Shown here in pieces: positions 7,801 through 12,243 of a stretch of DNA of 12,243 nt (position 1 is the first letter of the stretch; the number at the start of each line of letters is the position of its first letter). The DNA is from Deltaproteobacteria bacterium (GTDB taxonomy: Bacteria; Desulfobacterota; Syntrophia; Syntrophales; UBA2185), in the NCBI GenBank assembly GCA_026388495.1, contig JAPLJQ010000544.1, positions 1 through 12,243 on the forward strand. Direction: 5' to 3'. The notes beneath the pieces were generated by a model. It was given only the letters and a program-made list of their open reading frames with translations. It was not told where the DNA came from and made no database searches. The position numbers and the translations under genes are program-made.

Positions 7801-8455
7801 TGCATGGCGTGGTGCACCCGGTCGTTGTGCAGGCTACCTGGCACGTTCGAGAATAGGAGCTAGTGTGGTGGGAAGTTTCGCAAAAACCGCTTGCACAATC
7901 ATCCCACCTGTCGCTGCTGCAATTATACGAATCCTGGGTATTGCATGAGGAGTGTGCATAATACGTGGCGGCGCCAATCGAACTGCTACAGAATCCGTCG
8001 CTGCGTCCGCAACCACTCCCCTTGCAGTTTAAGGTGTCCGGAGTGGTGCATGCGGCAGCTGCGTAAAAAGAGGTGGTGCTGTGCGCACTGGAACAAAATC
8101 CGAGACTGCAGCCACTGCCTACGCAGTTGGCGGTATCCGGAGTGGTGCATGAGGCGCTTGCATAAAAGGTGGTGGAACTCTTCGAACTTGAACAAAATCC
8201 GCCGCTGCAGCCGGTGCCGGTGCAATTCGCGGTATCGACATAGCACGAGTTGGTCGACCCGTAAGGTCTGTCATCCCCTGGCGGGTTCCATGCCATGCTT
8301 CCCGATAGATCCAGGAGAATCAGGGCGTCAGGGGCCGTGGACGTGGTAAACAGGGCCTCCTCTCCCGGCGTGGGTGCCGTGGCGTTTCCGGCGCCGGCAA
8401 AGAGAAACAAAAAGGCGATTCCCATTATGAAAGACAGGATTTTGTTCGTTTTCAT
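4811..8455 (-). CDS. pilY1: PilY1, type IV pilus tip adhesin/assembly factor with a cysteine-rich insert
   Basis: The 1214-residue protein begins at ATG 8455 behind a strong GGGAGGT site that overlaps the pilX stop. It has a signal peptide (about 1-26), then a von Willebrand A domain whose metal site is visible as DLSGSM (49-54), SGGTPI (Thr318) and ITDGSD (Asp353). Between the first two metal motifs lies an insert (about 68-236) with 24 Cys in regular spacing. DDNNDG at 251-256 looks like a calcium loop. The C-terminal half (about 660-1140) is the PilY1/PilC beta-propeller, with repeats such as LIVAGANDGQFHAF and GFFVIDLTDGSVLWSY and the calcium site D960-x-D-x-D-G-F-x-D968. A second Cys cluster (568, 574, 583, 589) precedes it. 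PilY1 primes pilus assembly with the minor pilins, opposes retraction, and in Pseudomonas acts in adhesion and surface sensing. It is the last gene of the operon, closed by a terminator. Confidence 0.96.
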   Translation of the reverse strand: MKTNKILSFIMGIAFLFLFAGAGNATAPTPGEEALFTTSTAPDALILLDLSGSMAWNPPGDDRPYGSTNSCYVDTANCTGTGCSGGFCSSSKSSTTFYASASCTTPDTANCVGSGCSLGFCSSAHSTTSFYAAAACTTPDTLNCKGSGCGRSDGFCSSSIGAATYYAHSSCNTQDSYNCSSDRWDDCASGFCETSHHTSSYSRTCQVACTTTGCTTPCTTAACNVACTSGGCNKSCSRLDIAKRSIFNILDDNNDGTINTSDEGSLGVRIGYMRYYGCSSDDTGGDYSSGCNKLIKAIGTSYSLINTSVSAESASGGTPIAAALNEAKLYLAAHKAADASKNCRQKFIIYITDGSDTFACSGDGGECDSDRYKNRRIDVAKAKELADLGFKIFVIGFGASMPPYLQNTLNWMAYYGGTDNPSTLNSGDTTAYNIPSGSLYPAGVTSCGADTSTATEKCWDSSAPYTGTYTGGWSISNYKASANDPGYLNLSGYAFITTDADALVAAVKTAMNIIREATYSFSQASVQSSRTADENYLYEGSFQPISGDSFWLGHLKKFRIKSDAAEACGVGGICGVGTDAHLCVVGDVCGISTSWGSDGDAGTVLQSRDNTTRTMKTYIGGSQVNWPQATDDWSTSLVTPLILGVTTETEWKAIVGYFRGNPTYNSDNWKLGDVFRSTPITVGTPSVFFDDVRDSNNAFATHRNNHCRSSGAVCDSPKVREERLIVAGANDGQFHAFKTSDGSEAWSFLPPNLLSKLKNIAHATEPTTQTHQYFVDGPVTVADVWTGSGDGTSKLVSEWKTILVFGEGRGSTDRLWSSSTSCGAGLVGNYDSTHTNYCGYYALDITTPLSPAYLWNTGGKGVSINTLDATTQAPYMGDSWSRMMIGKVRYSSGSTVTAEKWVGFIGGGYSGGNCTASPCDTRGKGFFVIDLTDGSVLWSYTLADNTSMVYSMPGQPAILDTDNDGFIDTAYLGDLGGNMWRFTFCPQPPPVPLPTGYTPPSSCNTSNWVGSKFFNPPSIRPIYTSPSTTKDTSGNLWVYWGTGDKTDPTASTTQDYFYAVKDLDRISTYSTVDTLGSDPYDPGSTNPGFRIQLGISEKDLSDSTVFGGVVYFTTFTPSSSTDPCDQGGYAKLYGFKYTTGGGSLPGGARSTSIGSGIPSAPVISLKPGGGTTPDLYVTVSGGGGTGASTSRINMNPPGVSNRTNMLYWLDKRIQ
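7748..8245 (-). repeat. Tandem cysteine-rich repeats inside pilY1
   Basis: Within pilY1, four degenerate units of about 32-35 codons (residues 71-102, 103-135, 136-170, 171-204) each carry four cysteines spaced roughly C-x6/7-C-x4-C-x4-C-x14, with shared GFCSS and SCTTPD-like strings. A final block (205-236) has four CxxxC motifs separated by four residues each. Units 1 and 2 are also similar at the DNA level, indicating tandem duplication. Confidence 0.85.
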
Positions 8456-8464
8456 AGGACCTCC

Positions 8465-8986
8465 CTATCGTGACATGGTTGAAATTTCGATGGGACCGTA
8501 ACCGATGCCGACGCCGATTTCGGCCCGTGTGCTGAAACTGGTATTGGTTCCGGTTACATCCACGTTGTAGCGTCTCTGTCCCCAGGACTGGCCGCCGCCG
8601 ATGGAGTATCCTGCCATGGGCAGGAACGCCGGGCCTACGGAAGGCACCGCGGGGGCGCCGATGGTATAAAAATCCCCAGGGGCGTTCACCGCATCCACGG
8701 CGATATTACTTTGCGCGGATGCGGGCAGGTTCTGGGGGTCGAAATTCCGGATGAGCTGATGGATGCCCGTCTCTGCCGCGGACATGGCCTTTTTTTCGCC
8801 CACGGATTTTGCGCTGATCCGGAGATCCTGCGTGGAGAGATGAATCACCAGCATCCCCAGGGCGAGGAGAATCAGGCAGGCCAGGAGGGCGGCCACGAGG
8901 GCGAACCCCTTTTCAGACGTTACGTTTTGGCCATGTAACCTGTTGTATTTCCTGTCGATCACCATTTCCTGTTTCAAGTCCCTCAT
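8465..8986 (-). CDS. pilX: PilX, minor pilin (GspK/PilX type)
   Basis: This 173-residue prepilin has its start overlapping the pilW stop as TAATG (8986). A long leader of 27 residues ends in SEKG, the prepilin peptidase site, and the mature protein begins FALVAALLACLILLALG, a hydrophobic helix. The mature position 5 is Ala rather than Glu, normal for PilX and GspK, which sit at the tip of the pilus. AMSAAETGI (about 67-75) is the conserved AAE motif of PilX N-terminal regions. A shorter start at Met8 is possible and would give a leader of 20 residues. A GAGG sits about 11 nt before the chosen start. Its place between pilW and pilY1 is the standard order. PilX with PilV and PilW forms the priming complex that holds PilY1. 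Confidence 0.9.
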   Translation of the reverse strand: MRDLKQEMVIDRKYNRLHGQNVTSEKGFALVAALLACLILLALGMLVIHLSTQDLRISAKSVGEKKAMSAAETGIHQLIRNFDPQNLPASAQSNIAVDAVNAPGDFYTIGAPAVPSVGPAFLPMAGYSIGGGQSWGQRRYNVDVTGTNTSFSTRAEIGVGIGYGPIEISTMSR

Positions 8987-9744
8987 TATGGATGATTCCT
9001 CGGTATGACACTCGTTGAATAGATCAGGTGTCTTCGCTGTTTCGTATTGGGATCCACGTCTTCCGTCTCGACGGCGAGGGTGATCTCGATCCTCCGGATA
9101 TTCGGAATGGCCGCCGGCAGGCTTGCCGTCGGGATGATCGCCCCGGCGCCGTCGTAGTAGCGGAACACGGGAATATCCGTGCCGTCTTCATAAGCGCCGC
9201 TTTCGTTGATATCGTTGACCACAAGGACATTCCTCGGATTCACGCTCGTCGGGAGGTCTCCCAGGAAAGGTTGCGACCCGCCGCAACTGGTTTCGCGGGT
9301 GATATACTGGTTCGCCGGATCGTATTCATAGCGAATGATCTCGTTGGGGTTGGAGTTGCTGATGTTCCGCATGCAGACGGGGCCGTTATCGACCGTGCAG
9401 TTTTGATTGATGTCCATTTCCACGGTGATCGATATGGGGGTCGCTTCCTGAATTCCCTTGTACGTTTGATTGCCCGATACGGTTGAACAGGCGCCGGTTC
9501 CCGTCGGCACCAGCCAGTTGCCTACGGTGAAATTGGGGTTGAATGAGGCCATACGGATTTCCATGGCCATGAGATCCAGGGCGGGACGGACGTCCTGCTG
9601 CGCCGTGACCTTGCGCTCTATACCCATGGAGTTGCGCTGGGCGGAGTTGATGGCCATATAAATGGCGCCCATCAGGATCATGGAAACGGCGCCCGTCACC
9701 AGAATCTCGACCAGGGTGAATCCTTTGGCATTTTTCATCATCAT
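8986..9744 (-). CDS. pilW: PilW, minor pilin
   Basis: From ATG 9744 the protein has 252 residues. This start overlaps the pilV stop as ATGA and gives a compact leader MMMKNAKG before the mature N-terminus FTLVEILVTG, with Glu at mature position 5. The frame stays open to an ATG at 9771, which would only lengthen the leader. After the hydrophobic helix comes the PilW-type pattern of Q.DVRPALDLMAMEIRMA (about 53-68) and a globular part with several cysteines, including ACS, NCTV, VCMRN and SCGG, that may form disulfides. PilW-type minor pilins (GspJ-like) are large for pilins, as here. It lies between pilV and pilX with stop-start overlaps on both sides, so the genes are probably translationally coupled. 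No Shine-Dalgarno sequence is evident. Confidence 0.9.
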   Translation of the reverse strand: MMMKNAKGFTLVEILVTGAVSMILMGAIYMAINSAQRNSMGIERKVTAQQDVRPALDLMAMEIRMASFNPNFTVGNWLVPTGTGACSTVSGNQTYKGIQEATPISITVEMDINQNCTVDNGPVCMRNISNSNPNEIIRYEYDPANQYITRETSCGGSQPFLGDLPTSVNPRNVLVVNDINESGAYEDGTDIPVFRYYDGAGAIIPTASLPAAIPNIRRIEITLAVETEDVDPNTKQRRHLIYSTSVIPRNHP

Positions 9745-10190
9745 GGCGGACACACTGCGGGCGATGGACATCCCGTGGATGTAAAGTTCTGTTGCCTGGT
9801 GACCACCAGGCTTTCTATGATGCCCGGATGACCGGTCCAGGCGACCCGCACATCGACGCGCCAGACATCGGTGGCGATGCTGGTAGTAGTCGTTGTGACA
9901 GTAAAAGTCGCGTCACCCGGCTGTGCCGCCGCTTCGCCGCTGACGAGGACATCGTTTGTGGCTGTACCCACAGTAACCGTGTTACAGGCATTCATGATAC
10001 AAGCCTCCCGCGTCTCCAGTTCCTTATGCAGGATCCCCGCGGCCCGTCCCATGTGGTCGGAGCGGGCGGCGGTCCGCCACGCCGACGGCTGTAAGGACAA
10101 AACGGCAAACACGCCGACGGTGGTGAGAAATATGGCGATAACCACCTCGACGAGGCTGATGCCCCTGTTATTGCATCTCAAATTTAACAT
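9741..10190 (-). CDS. pilV: PilV, minor pilin
   Basis: This 149-residue prepilin starts at ATG 10190, with AGGAAG about 6 nt upstream, and overlaps the end of fimT by 23 bp. The leader MLNLRCNNRG is followed by mature ISLVEVVIAIFLTTVG, with Glu at position 5 and the long hydrophobic helix. QPSAWRTAARSDHMGRAAGILHKELETREACI fits the PilV/GspI family, where a helix continues to an amphipathic A-x-x-L-x-x-E segment. The remainder is a small beta domain (WRVDVRVAWT) with a Cys pair in the tail (SPAVCPP). The order fimT-pilV-pilW-pilX is the classic minor-pilin order of type IVa systems. It could equally be called a GspI-like pseudopilin, but the linked pilY1 decides for the pilus system. Confidence 0.88.
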   Translation of the reverse strand: MLNLRCNNRGISLVEVVIAIFLTTVGVFAVLSLQPSAWRTAARSDHMGRAAGILHKELETREACIMNACNTVTVGTATNDVLVSGEAAAQPGDATFTVTTTTTSIATDVWRVDVRVAWTGHPGIIESLVVTRQQNFTSTGCPSPAVCPP

Positions 10191-10701
10191 GCGTTCTTCC
10201 TGTGATGTTGATCGTTATCGTCGCGATGGAGTTTCGGCTGTTCTTCAGTCTGACCGTTCCCGTGGATCCCGACAGGGTGCCTCTGGGCAGGAACGTGATC
10301 TGGCTGCTTCCGAAGGTGGTGTCGAGAATATATGAACCGGATCCGAAGGATGCGGGGCTTTTAGTCTGTATCACGGTGAACGGTGCGCCTGCCGCCGTTC
10401 CCTGTTCGATGTCATAACTGCTGTTGGCGCCGGCAGTCAGGGTAATGCGCCATTGTACTTTTTCGGATACGGACCTTTCTTTGATTAAAAAGAAATCCGC
10501 TTCCAGTTCCCGGGTCGCCGTTCTCAAATTGGTGTTGGTCACATAGCGCTGCCAGGCGAAGGAGCTAATGGATGCGAGAATGCCCAGGATGGCTATGGCG
10601 ATCATTAATTCTACGAGTGAAAATCCGCTTCGCCTCTTCACGTCTGTTTTCCTTGCCGTGACATATCTTTCTTTTACGTTTTTCACTTTCATCGCTAACA
10701 T
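10168..10701 (-). CDS. fimT: FimT/GspH-type minor pilin
   Basis: The protein has 177 residues from ATG 10701, chosen because AAGG lies about 6 nt upstream; in-frame ATGs at 10746 and 10692 are alternatives. A basic leader ends KRRSG and the mature protein begins FSLVELMIAIAILGILASI with Glu at position 5. FAWQRY..N.NLRTATRELEADFFLIKERSVSE is typical of FimT/GspH proteins, and the C-terminal region has the beta-sheet signature ITFLPRGTLSGSTGTVRLKN close to the usual F.p.G...ggti. FimT is the first gene of minor-pilin operons; in some bacteria FimT binds DNA for natural transformation, which cannot be judged here. It is preceded by a good promoter (10762-10790) and a CRP/FNR-like palindrome in the leader. 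Confidence 0.87.
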   Translation of the reverse strand: MLAMKVKNVKERYVTARKTDVKRRSGFSLVELMIAIAILGILASISSFAWQRYVTNTNLRTATRELEADFFLIKERSVSEKVQWRITLTAGANSSYDIEQGTAAGAPFTVIQTKSPASFGSGSYILDTTFGSSQITFLPRGTLSGSTGTVRLKNSRNSIATITINITGRTHVKFEMQ

Positions 10702-10727
10702 TTTAGCCTTATCCCGACACGCCTTAC

Positions 10728-10743
10728 AGTGACCTGAATCACA
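10728..10743 (-). promoter_or_regulatory. CRP/FNR-family-like palindrome in the fimT leader
   Basis: The sequence TGTGA-N6-TCACT on the - strand (10743-10728) matches the CRP half-site spacing with one mismatch. It lies downstream of the predicted start site and upstream of the fimT start codon, a position more suited to repression or to serving a different promoter. The binding protein (CRP, HcpR or another member) cannot be told from sequence. Confidence 0.45.
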
Positions 10744-10761
10744 CATTTACACAGTTTTTGC

Positions 10762-10790
10762 ATTATATCCATCTGGATGGCTAAAATCAA
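10762..10790 (-). promoter_or_regulatory. Sigma-70-type promoter of the fimT-pilVWX-pilY1 operon
   Basis: On the - strand TTGATT (10790-10785) and TATAAT (10767-10762) are 17 bp apart. Transcription would start near 10755, giving a leader of about 54 nt before fimT. No other promoter is seen before pilY1, and the genes overlap, so this probably serves the whole operon. Confidence 0.7.
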
Positions 10791-11001
10791 GCCTGATTAA
10801 CCCAATTTATCTCAGCAATGAATATGCCAACTTATCCTGTGCCATGCCTGGGACATCATGGAAGACATATCGCTTTTGATCACCGTCAATTAGGCGCCTT
10901 CCGGGTCCGTCGGGTTACGGGGCCGTTACCGGTTTCATTGATGATGATCAGTTATTTTCACCGTATCTGCGGAAAAATTCACCCTATTTCATCATTTTTT
11001 C
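10791..11001. other. Divergent intergenic region, no gene seen
   Basis: Between the fimT promoter and the AbrB-type gene promoter I find no convincing gene. An imperfect hairpin (GGTTACGG at 10913-10920, CCGTTACC at 10923-10930) and a few short frames on both strands are present, none with a ribosome binding site or a recognisable product. Confidence 0.4.
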
Positions 11002-11031
11002 TTGACACCAAACCTCTGCCAATTGTATATT
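11002..11031 (+). promoter_or_regulatory. Promoter of the AbrB-RelE-type module
   Basis: TTGACA (11002-11007) and TATATT (11026-11031) are separated by 18 bp, 40 nt before the antitoxin start codon. The surrounding sequence is strongly AT-rich compared with its neighbours. Confidence 0.7.
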
Positions 11032-11049
11032 ATAAAAAATATTTAATTG
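11020..11049 (+). promoter_or_regulatory. Inverted repeat over the -10 box, candidate antitoxin operator
   Basis: CAATTGTATATT (11020-11031) and AATATTTAATTG (11038-11049) are inverted copies matching at 10 of 12 positions, 6 nt apart. They cover the -10 box and likely start site, where an AbrB-type antitoxin would be expected to bind for autorepression. Binding is inferred. Confidence 0.5.
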
Positions 11050-11070
11050 TTTATTTTTTACGAGGTGTTT

Positions 11071-11349
11071 ATGGCTACCGTCATGAAGATCAGTTCTCAA
11101 TGTCAGATCAGGATTCCGGAAAAGCTCATGAAGGCGTTCGGAATCGGCAAGGGCGATTACGTCGAGGTCGATGCCTCCGAAGAAGGAATCATCCTGAAAC
11201 CGCGGAAACTTATTGATCCCGCCCAGTCTTGGTACTGGAGCAAGGAATGGCAGCAGAAGGAAGTGGAGGCGGATGAGGAGATCAAAAAGGAAGCGCTGTC
11301 ACCGGAGTTCCAAAATGCAGAAGCGGGGCTCAAATGGCTGAAGGAATAA
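11071..11349 (+). CDS. AbrB/MazE-type (SpoVT-AbrB domain) antitoxin
   Basis: This 92-residue protein starts at ATG 11071, with GAGG 6 nt upstream; an earlier ATG at 11047 in the same frame lies in the AT-rich leader and is unlikely. Residues 3-45 (MKISSQCQIRIPEKLMKAFGIGKGDYVEVDASEEGIILKPRK) are a textbook swapped-hairpin AbrB domain: strand, IP-x-x-[LV], a GI-x-x-GD-x-[VI]-x-[VI] turn and a final I-[LI]-x-P strand. The C-terminal half is charged and helical (WYWSKEWQQKEVEADEEIKKEA), ending KWLKE, as in antitoxins that wrap around a partner toxin. It binds DNA as a dimer and should neutralise the toxin encoded 16 bp before its own end. It is transcribed divergently from the minor-pilin operon. 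Confidence 0.88.
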   Translation: MATVMKISSQCQIRIPEKLMKAFGIGKGDYVEVDASEEGIILKPRKLIDPAQSWYWSKEWQQKEVEADEEIKKEALSPEFQNAEAGLKWLKE

Positions 11350-11606
11350 ATACTTTCCGCTTCACGAGTCGCTTCAGGAAAGAGTACAGGGGCCTCCCGA
11401 AAGAAATTCAGGAGGCCTTCGATCAGAAACTGACCCTGCTCATGAATGACATGAAACATCCCTCGCTTCGTATAAAACGCATTCAAGGGACAAGAAGCAG
11501 ATGGGAAGGCTCCGTTACAATGAAGTATCGTTTTGTTTTCGAATTTGACGAAGGCCTCGCCATCTTCCGTGCAATCGGGACCCACGACATCCTGAATCAA
11601 TCCTAA
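11334..11606 (+). CDS. RelE/ParE-superfamily toxin
   Basis: The 90-residue protein overlaps the antitoxin gene by 16 bp. The pattern TFRFTSRFRKEYRGLPKEIQ, then a helix (EAFDQKLTLLMNDMKHPSLR), KRIQGTRSRWEGSV, KYRFVFEFDEGLAIFRAIGTHDIL fits the compact RelE/ParE fold: an N-terminal strand and two helices followed by a sheet, with R-[WY]-E-x-S-V and YR[FVI] strands and a final [IF]-x-x-x-G-x-H-D. These toxins cut mRNA on the ribosome or poison gyrase. The GTHDIL ending suggests the RelE/YoeB-like side, but the catalytic set cannot be assigned with confidence. Pairing of a RelE-type toxin with an AbrB-type antitoxin is known from mix-and-match modules. Confidence 0.82.
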   Translation: MAEGINTFRFTSRFRKEYRGLPKEIQEAFDQKLTLLMNDMKHPSLRIKRIQGTRSRWEGSVTMKYRFVFEFDEGLAIFRAIGTHDILNQS

Positions 11607-11612
11607 AAAGCG

Positions 11613-11664
11613 AGTTAATCAGGGACAGCATCCACTGATTGTTATGCTTTCTATTAATGAGTGG
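11613..11664 (-). repeat. Hairpin-forming dispersed repeat, copy 2 (inverted relative to copy 1)
   Basis: This is the reverse-oriented partner of the repeat at 3549-3600. GAGTTAA-[TC]-CAGGG at the left end, and the 23 nt at 11642-11664, match copy 1. It can itself fold: CCACTGATT (11632-11640) pairs with AATGAGTGG (11656-11664) with one mismatch. It begins 7 nt after the RelE-type toxin stop codon and may also serve as its terminator or 3' stabiliser. Confidence 0.7.
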
Positions 11665-11805
11665 CCCCAATTCTCGTAGGGGGTGAGATGATATGGGGGG
11701 CGTTTCTGCTTTTATCCACAAACTGGTCCATCCGGGGAGCCAAAACCTGGCATGAAAATGGAGGGCATGCTCGTTAATTGATTAATGATAACAATAAGTT
11801 AAATC

Positions 11806-11834
11806 ACTTCGCGCGGCGAAGTCGCGTCTTTTTT
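11806..11834 (+). terminator. Possible intrinsic terminator downstream of the AbrB-RelE-type module
   Basis: ACTTCGC (11806-11812) and GCGAAGT (11816-11822) form a 7-bp stem with a 3-nt loop, followed by CGCGTC and a run of T (to 11834). The gap before the T-run is longer than ideal, so this is tentative. The remaining sequence from 11665 to 11883 shows no gene. Confidence 0.45.
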
Positions 11835-11883
11835 ACGGTGACGCCTATGAACAATAGGGACACAGGGGAGGGGCGGGTTATCT

Positions 11884-12009
11884 CTATCGCCAAGCTTCAC
11901 GAAACAGTTTACGTTCTTCATACATTTCAATAGAAGACGCTAAAAACGAGCCGACAGGATATTGATTTGGCTCGCCAACGCCACAACAAGCAAATTTGAT
12001 GATAATCAT
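11884..12009 (-). CDS. Possible small protein of 41 residues, unknown function
   Basis: I do not recognise this product. The frame starts at ATG 12009 with AGGAGA 8 nt upstream, a better ribosome binding site than several of the pilus genes have, and ends at TAG 11886-11884. The sequence begins MIIIKFACCGVGEPNQYP and ends in a charged helix-like stretch (MYEERKLFREAWR). It has a Cys-Cys pair and no signal peptide or clear membrane segment. The frame extends upstream to 12072 without a better start. A perfect palindrome lies 51-70 nt upstream and could be an operator. It may be a genuine small gene, a fragment of a larger one, or chance. Confidence 0.35.
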   Translation of the reverse strand: MIIIKFACCGVGEPNQYPVGSFLASSIEMYEERKLFREAWR

Positions 12010-12059
12010 ATATCTTTCTCCTGCCACAAACCGTTGTCTTTGAAGGAGAAACCAAAGAG

Positions 12060-12079
12060 CAGTTCTGTGCACAGAACTG
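12060..12079. promoter_or_regulatory. Perfect 20-bp palindrome, candidate operator
   Basis: CAGTTCTGTGCACAGAACTG is a perfect 20-bp inverted repeat with no spacer. It lies between the small - strand frame (start 12009) and an AT-rich stretch with TATATA-like boxes (12082-12103) that could be a promoter. Its compact two-fold symmetry suits a dimeric regulator. Confidence 0.5.
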
Positions 12080-12128
12080 ACTTATATACATGATATAGTA
12101 AACGATCTAACGACACTGCCGATCATTT

Positions 12129-12243
12129 TCATGCTAAGTTTTTACCCGGTTTTGGCTCCTCCGGCGAAAGGGTCGGAAGTTCCAGTAACTTGATTTTTCT
12201 CTGTGTGACGTCCATGGCGTTGAAGGTGCTTTGTGCTTTGGAC
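12129..12243 (-). CDS. C-terminal end of an unidentified gene entering from the right
   Basis: A - strand frame enters at the window edge and runs 37 codons to TGA (12131-12129). It reads as plausible protein, with FNAMDVTQRKIKLLELP followed by a Pro/Glu/Lys-rich tail ending GKNLA. No family is recognised. The other - strand frame through this stretch also stays open for most of it, so coding is not certain. Confidence 0.35.
   Translation of the reverse strand, partial: SKAQSTFNAMDVTQRKIKLLELPTLSPEEPKPGKNLA

Noticed and set aside
7454..7948. 164-codon + strand frame opposite the cysteine-rich part of pilY1
   Set aside because: It is the complement of a repetitive, conserved coding region; the apparent Ala/Val-rich protein has no start signal or family pattern.
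7748..8254. Possible CRISPR-like array, because of the regular ~100-bp DNA repeats
   Set aside because: The repeats keep the pilY1 reading frame, are degenerate and have no unique spacers; they are protein-level repeats.
7748..8254. Multiheme cytochrome segment, because of the high cysteine content
   Set aside because: No CxxCH heme-binding motif occurs; the pairs are CxxxC and CxxxxC without a following histidine.
10702..10746. Longer FimT start at ATG 10746 with a CxxC-like N-terminus (MCDSGHCKAC)
   Set aside because: It overlaps the CRP-like palindrome, has no ribosome binding site, and would make an abnormally long prepilin leader; ATG 10701 has AAGG before it.
10702..11070. Cyclic-di-GMP (GEMM) riboswitch upstream of fimT, common before pilus genes in Deltaproteobacteria
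   Set aside because: The leader is only about 54 nt from the predicted promoter and no GEMM core pattern or following terminator is visible.

Overview
The window carries most of the assembly machinery of a type IVa pilus, arranged as two convergent gene blocks with a toxin-antitoxin module beside each end of the second block. The gene set (PilO/PilP/PilQ, a Tgl/PilF-type TPR lipoprotein, then FimT-PilV-PilW-PilX-PilY1), the moderate G+C content, the abundant small toxin-antitoxin loci and the palindromic dispersed repeats fit a Deltaproteobacterium (Desulfobacterota), possibly Syntrophales- or Geobacter-like. This placement is inferred from gene style; no marker gene settles it.

Left block (1-3504, + strand): the 3' end of pilO, then pilP and pilQ in overlapping frames. 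After a 226-bp gap comes a six-TPR lipoprotein that is probably the PilQ pilotin. Together they form the inner-membrane alignment complex and the outer-membrane secretin. PilQ lacks the N1 (NolW-type) ring domain normally found between the STN/N0 and secretin domains.

Middle (3505-4810): a hairpin-forming repeat, a MazF-type toxin with a ribbon-helix-helix-like antitoxin on the - strand behind a consensus sigma-70 promoter, a decayed DUF4143 fragment, an 81-bp palindromic repeat, and a strong terminator.

Right block (4811-10701, - strand): fimT, pilV, pilW, pilX and pilY1 in one tightly overlapping operon. FimT-PilX are minor pilins that prime pilus assembly, and PilY1 is the pilus-tip adhesin. 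A good promoter precedes fimT, and a CRP/FNR-type palindrome lies in its leader. PilY1 is the most unusual gene: right after the first metal-binding motif of its von Willebrand A domain it carries an insert of about 165 residues with 24 cysteines. The insert consists of four degenerate ~33-residue repeats followed by four CxxxC motifs at an exact 9-residue period.

Right end (10747-12243): an AbrB-type antitoxin and RelE/ParE-type toxin pair on the + strand with its own promoter and operator-like inverted repeat, then a second, inverted copy of the repeat seen at 3549-3600, a weak terminator, a possible 41-residue small gene, a perfect 20-bp palindrome, and the tail of an unidentified - strand gene. 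The two inverted repeat copies lie just 3' of the two toxin genes and bracket the minor-pilin operon, so this 8-kb stretch may have been rearranged or acquired as a block.
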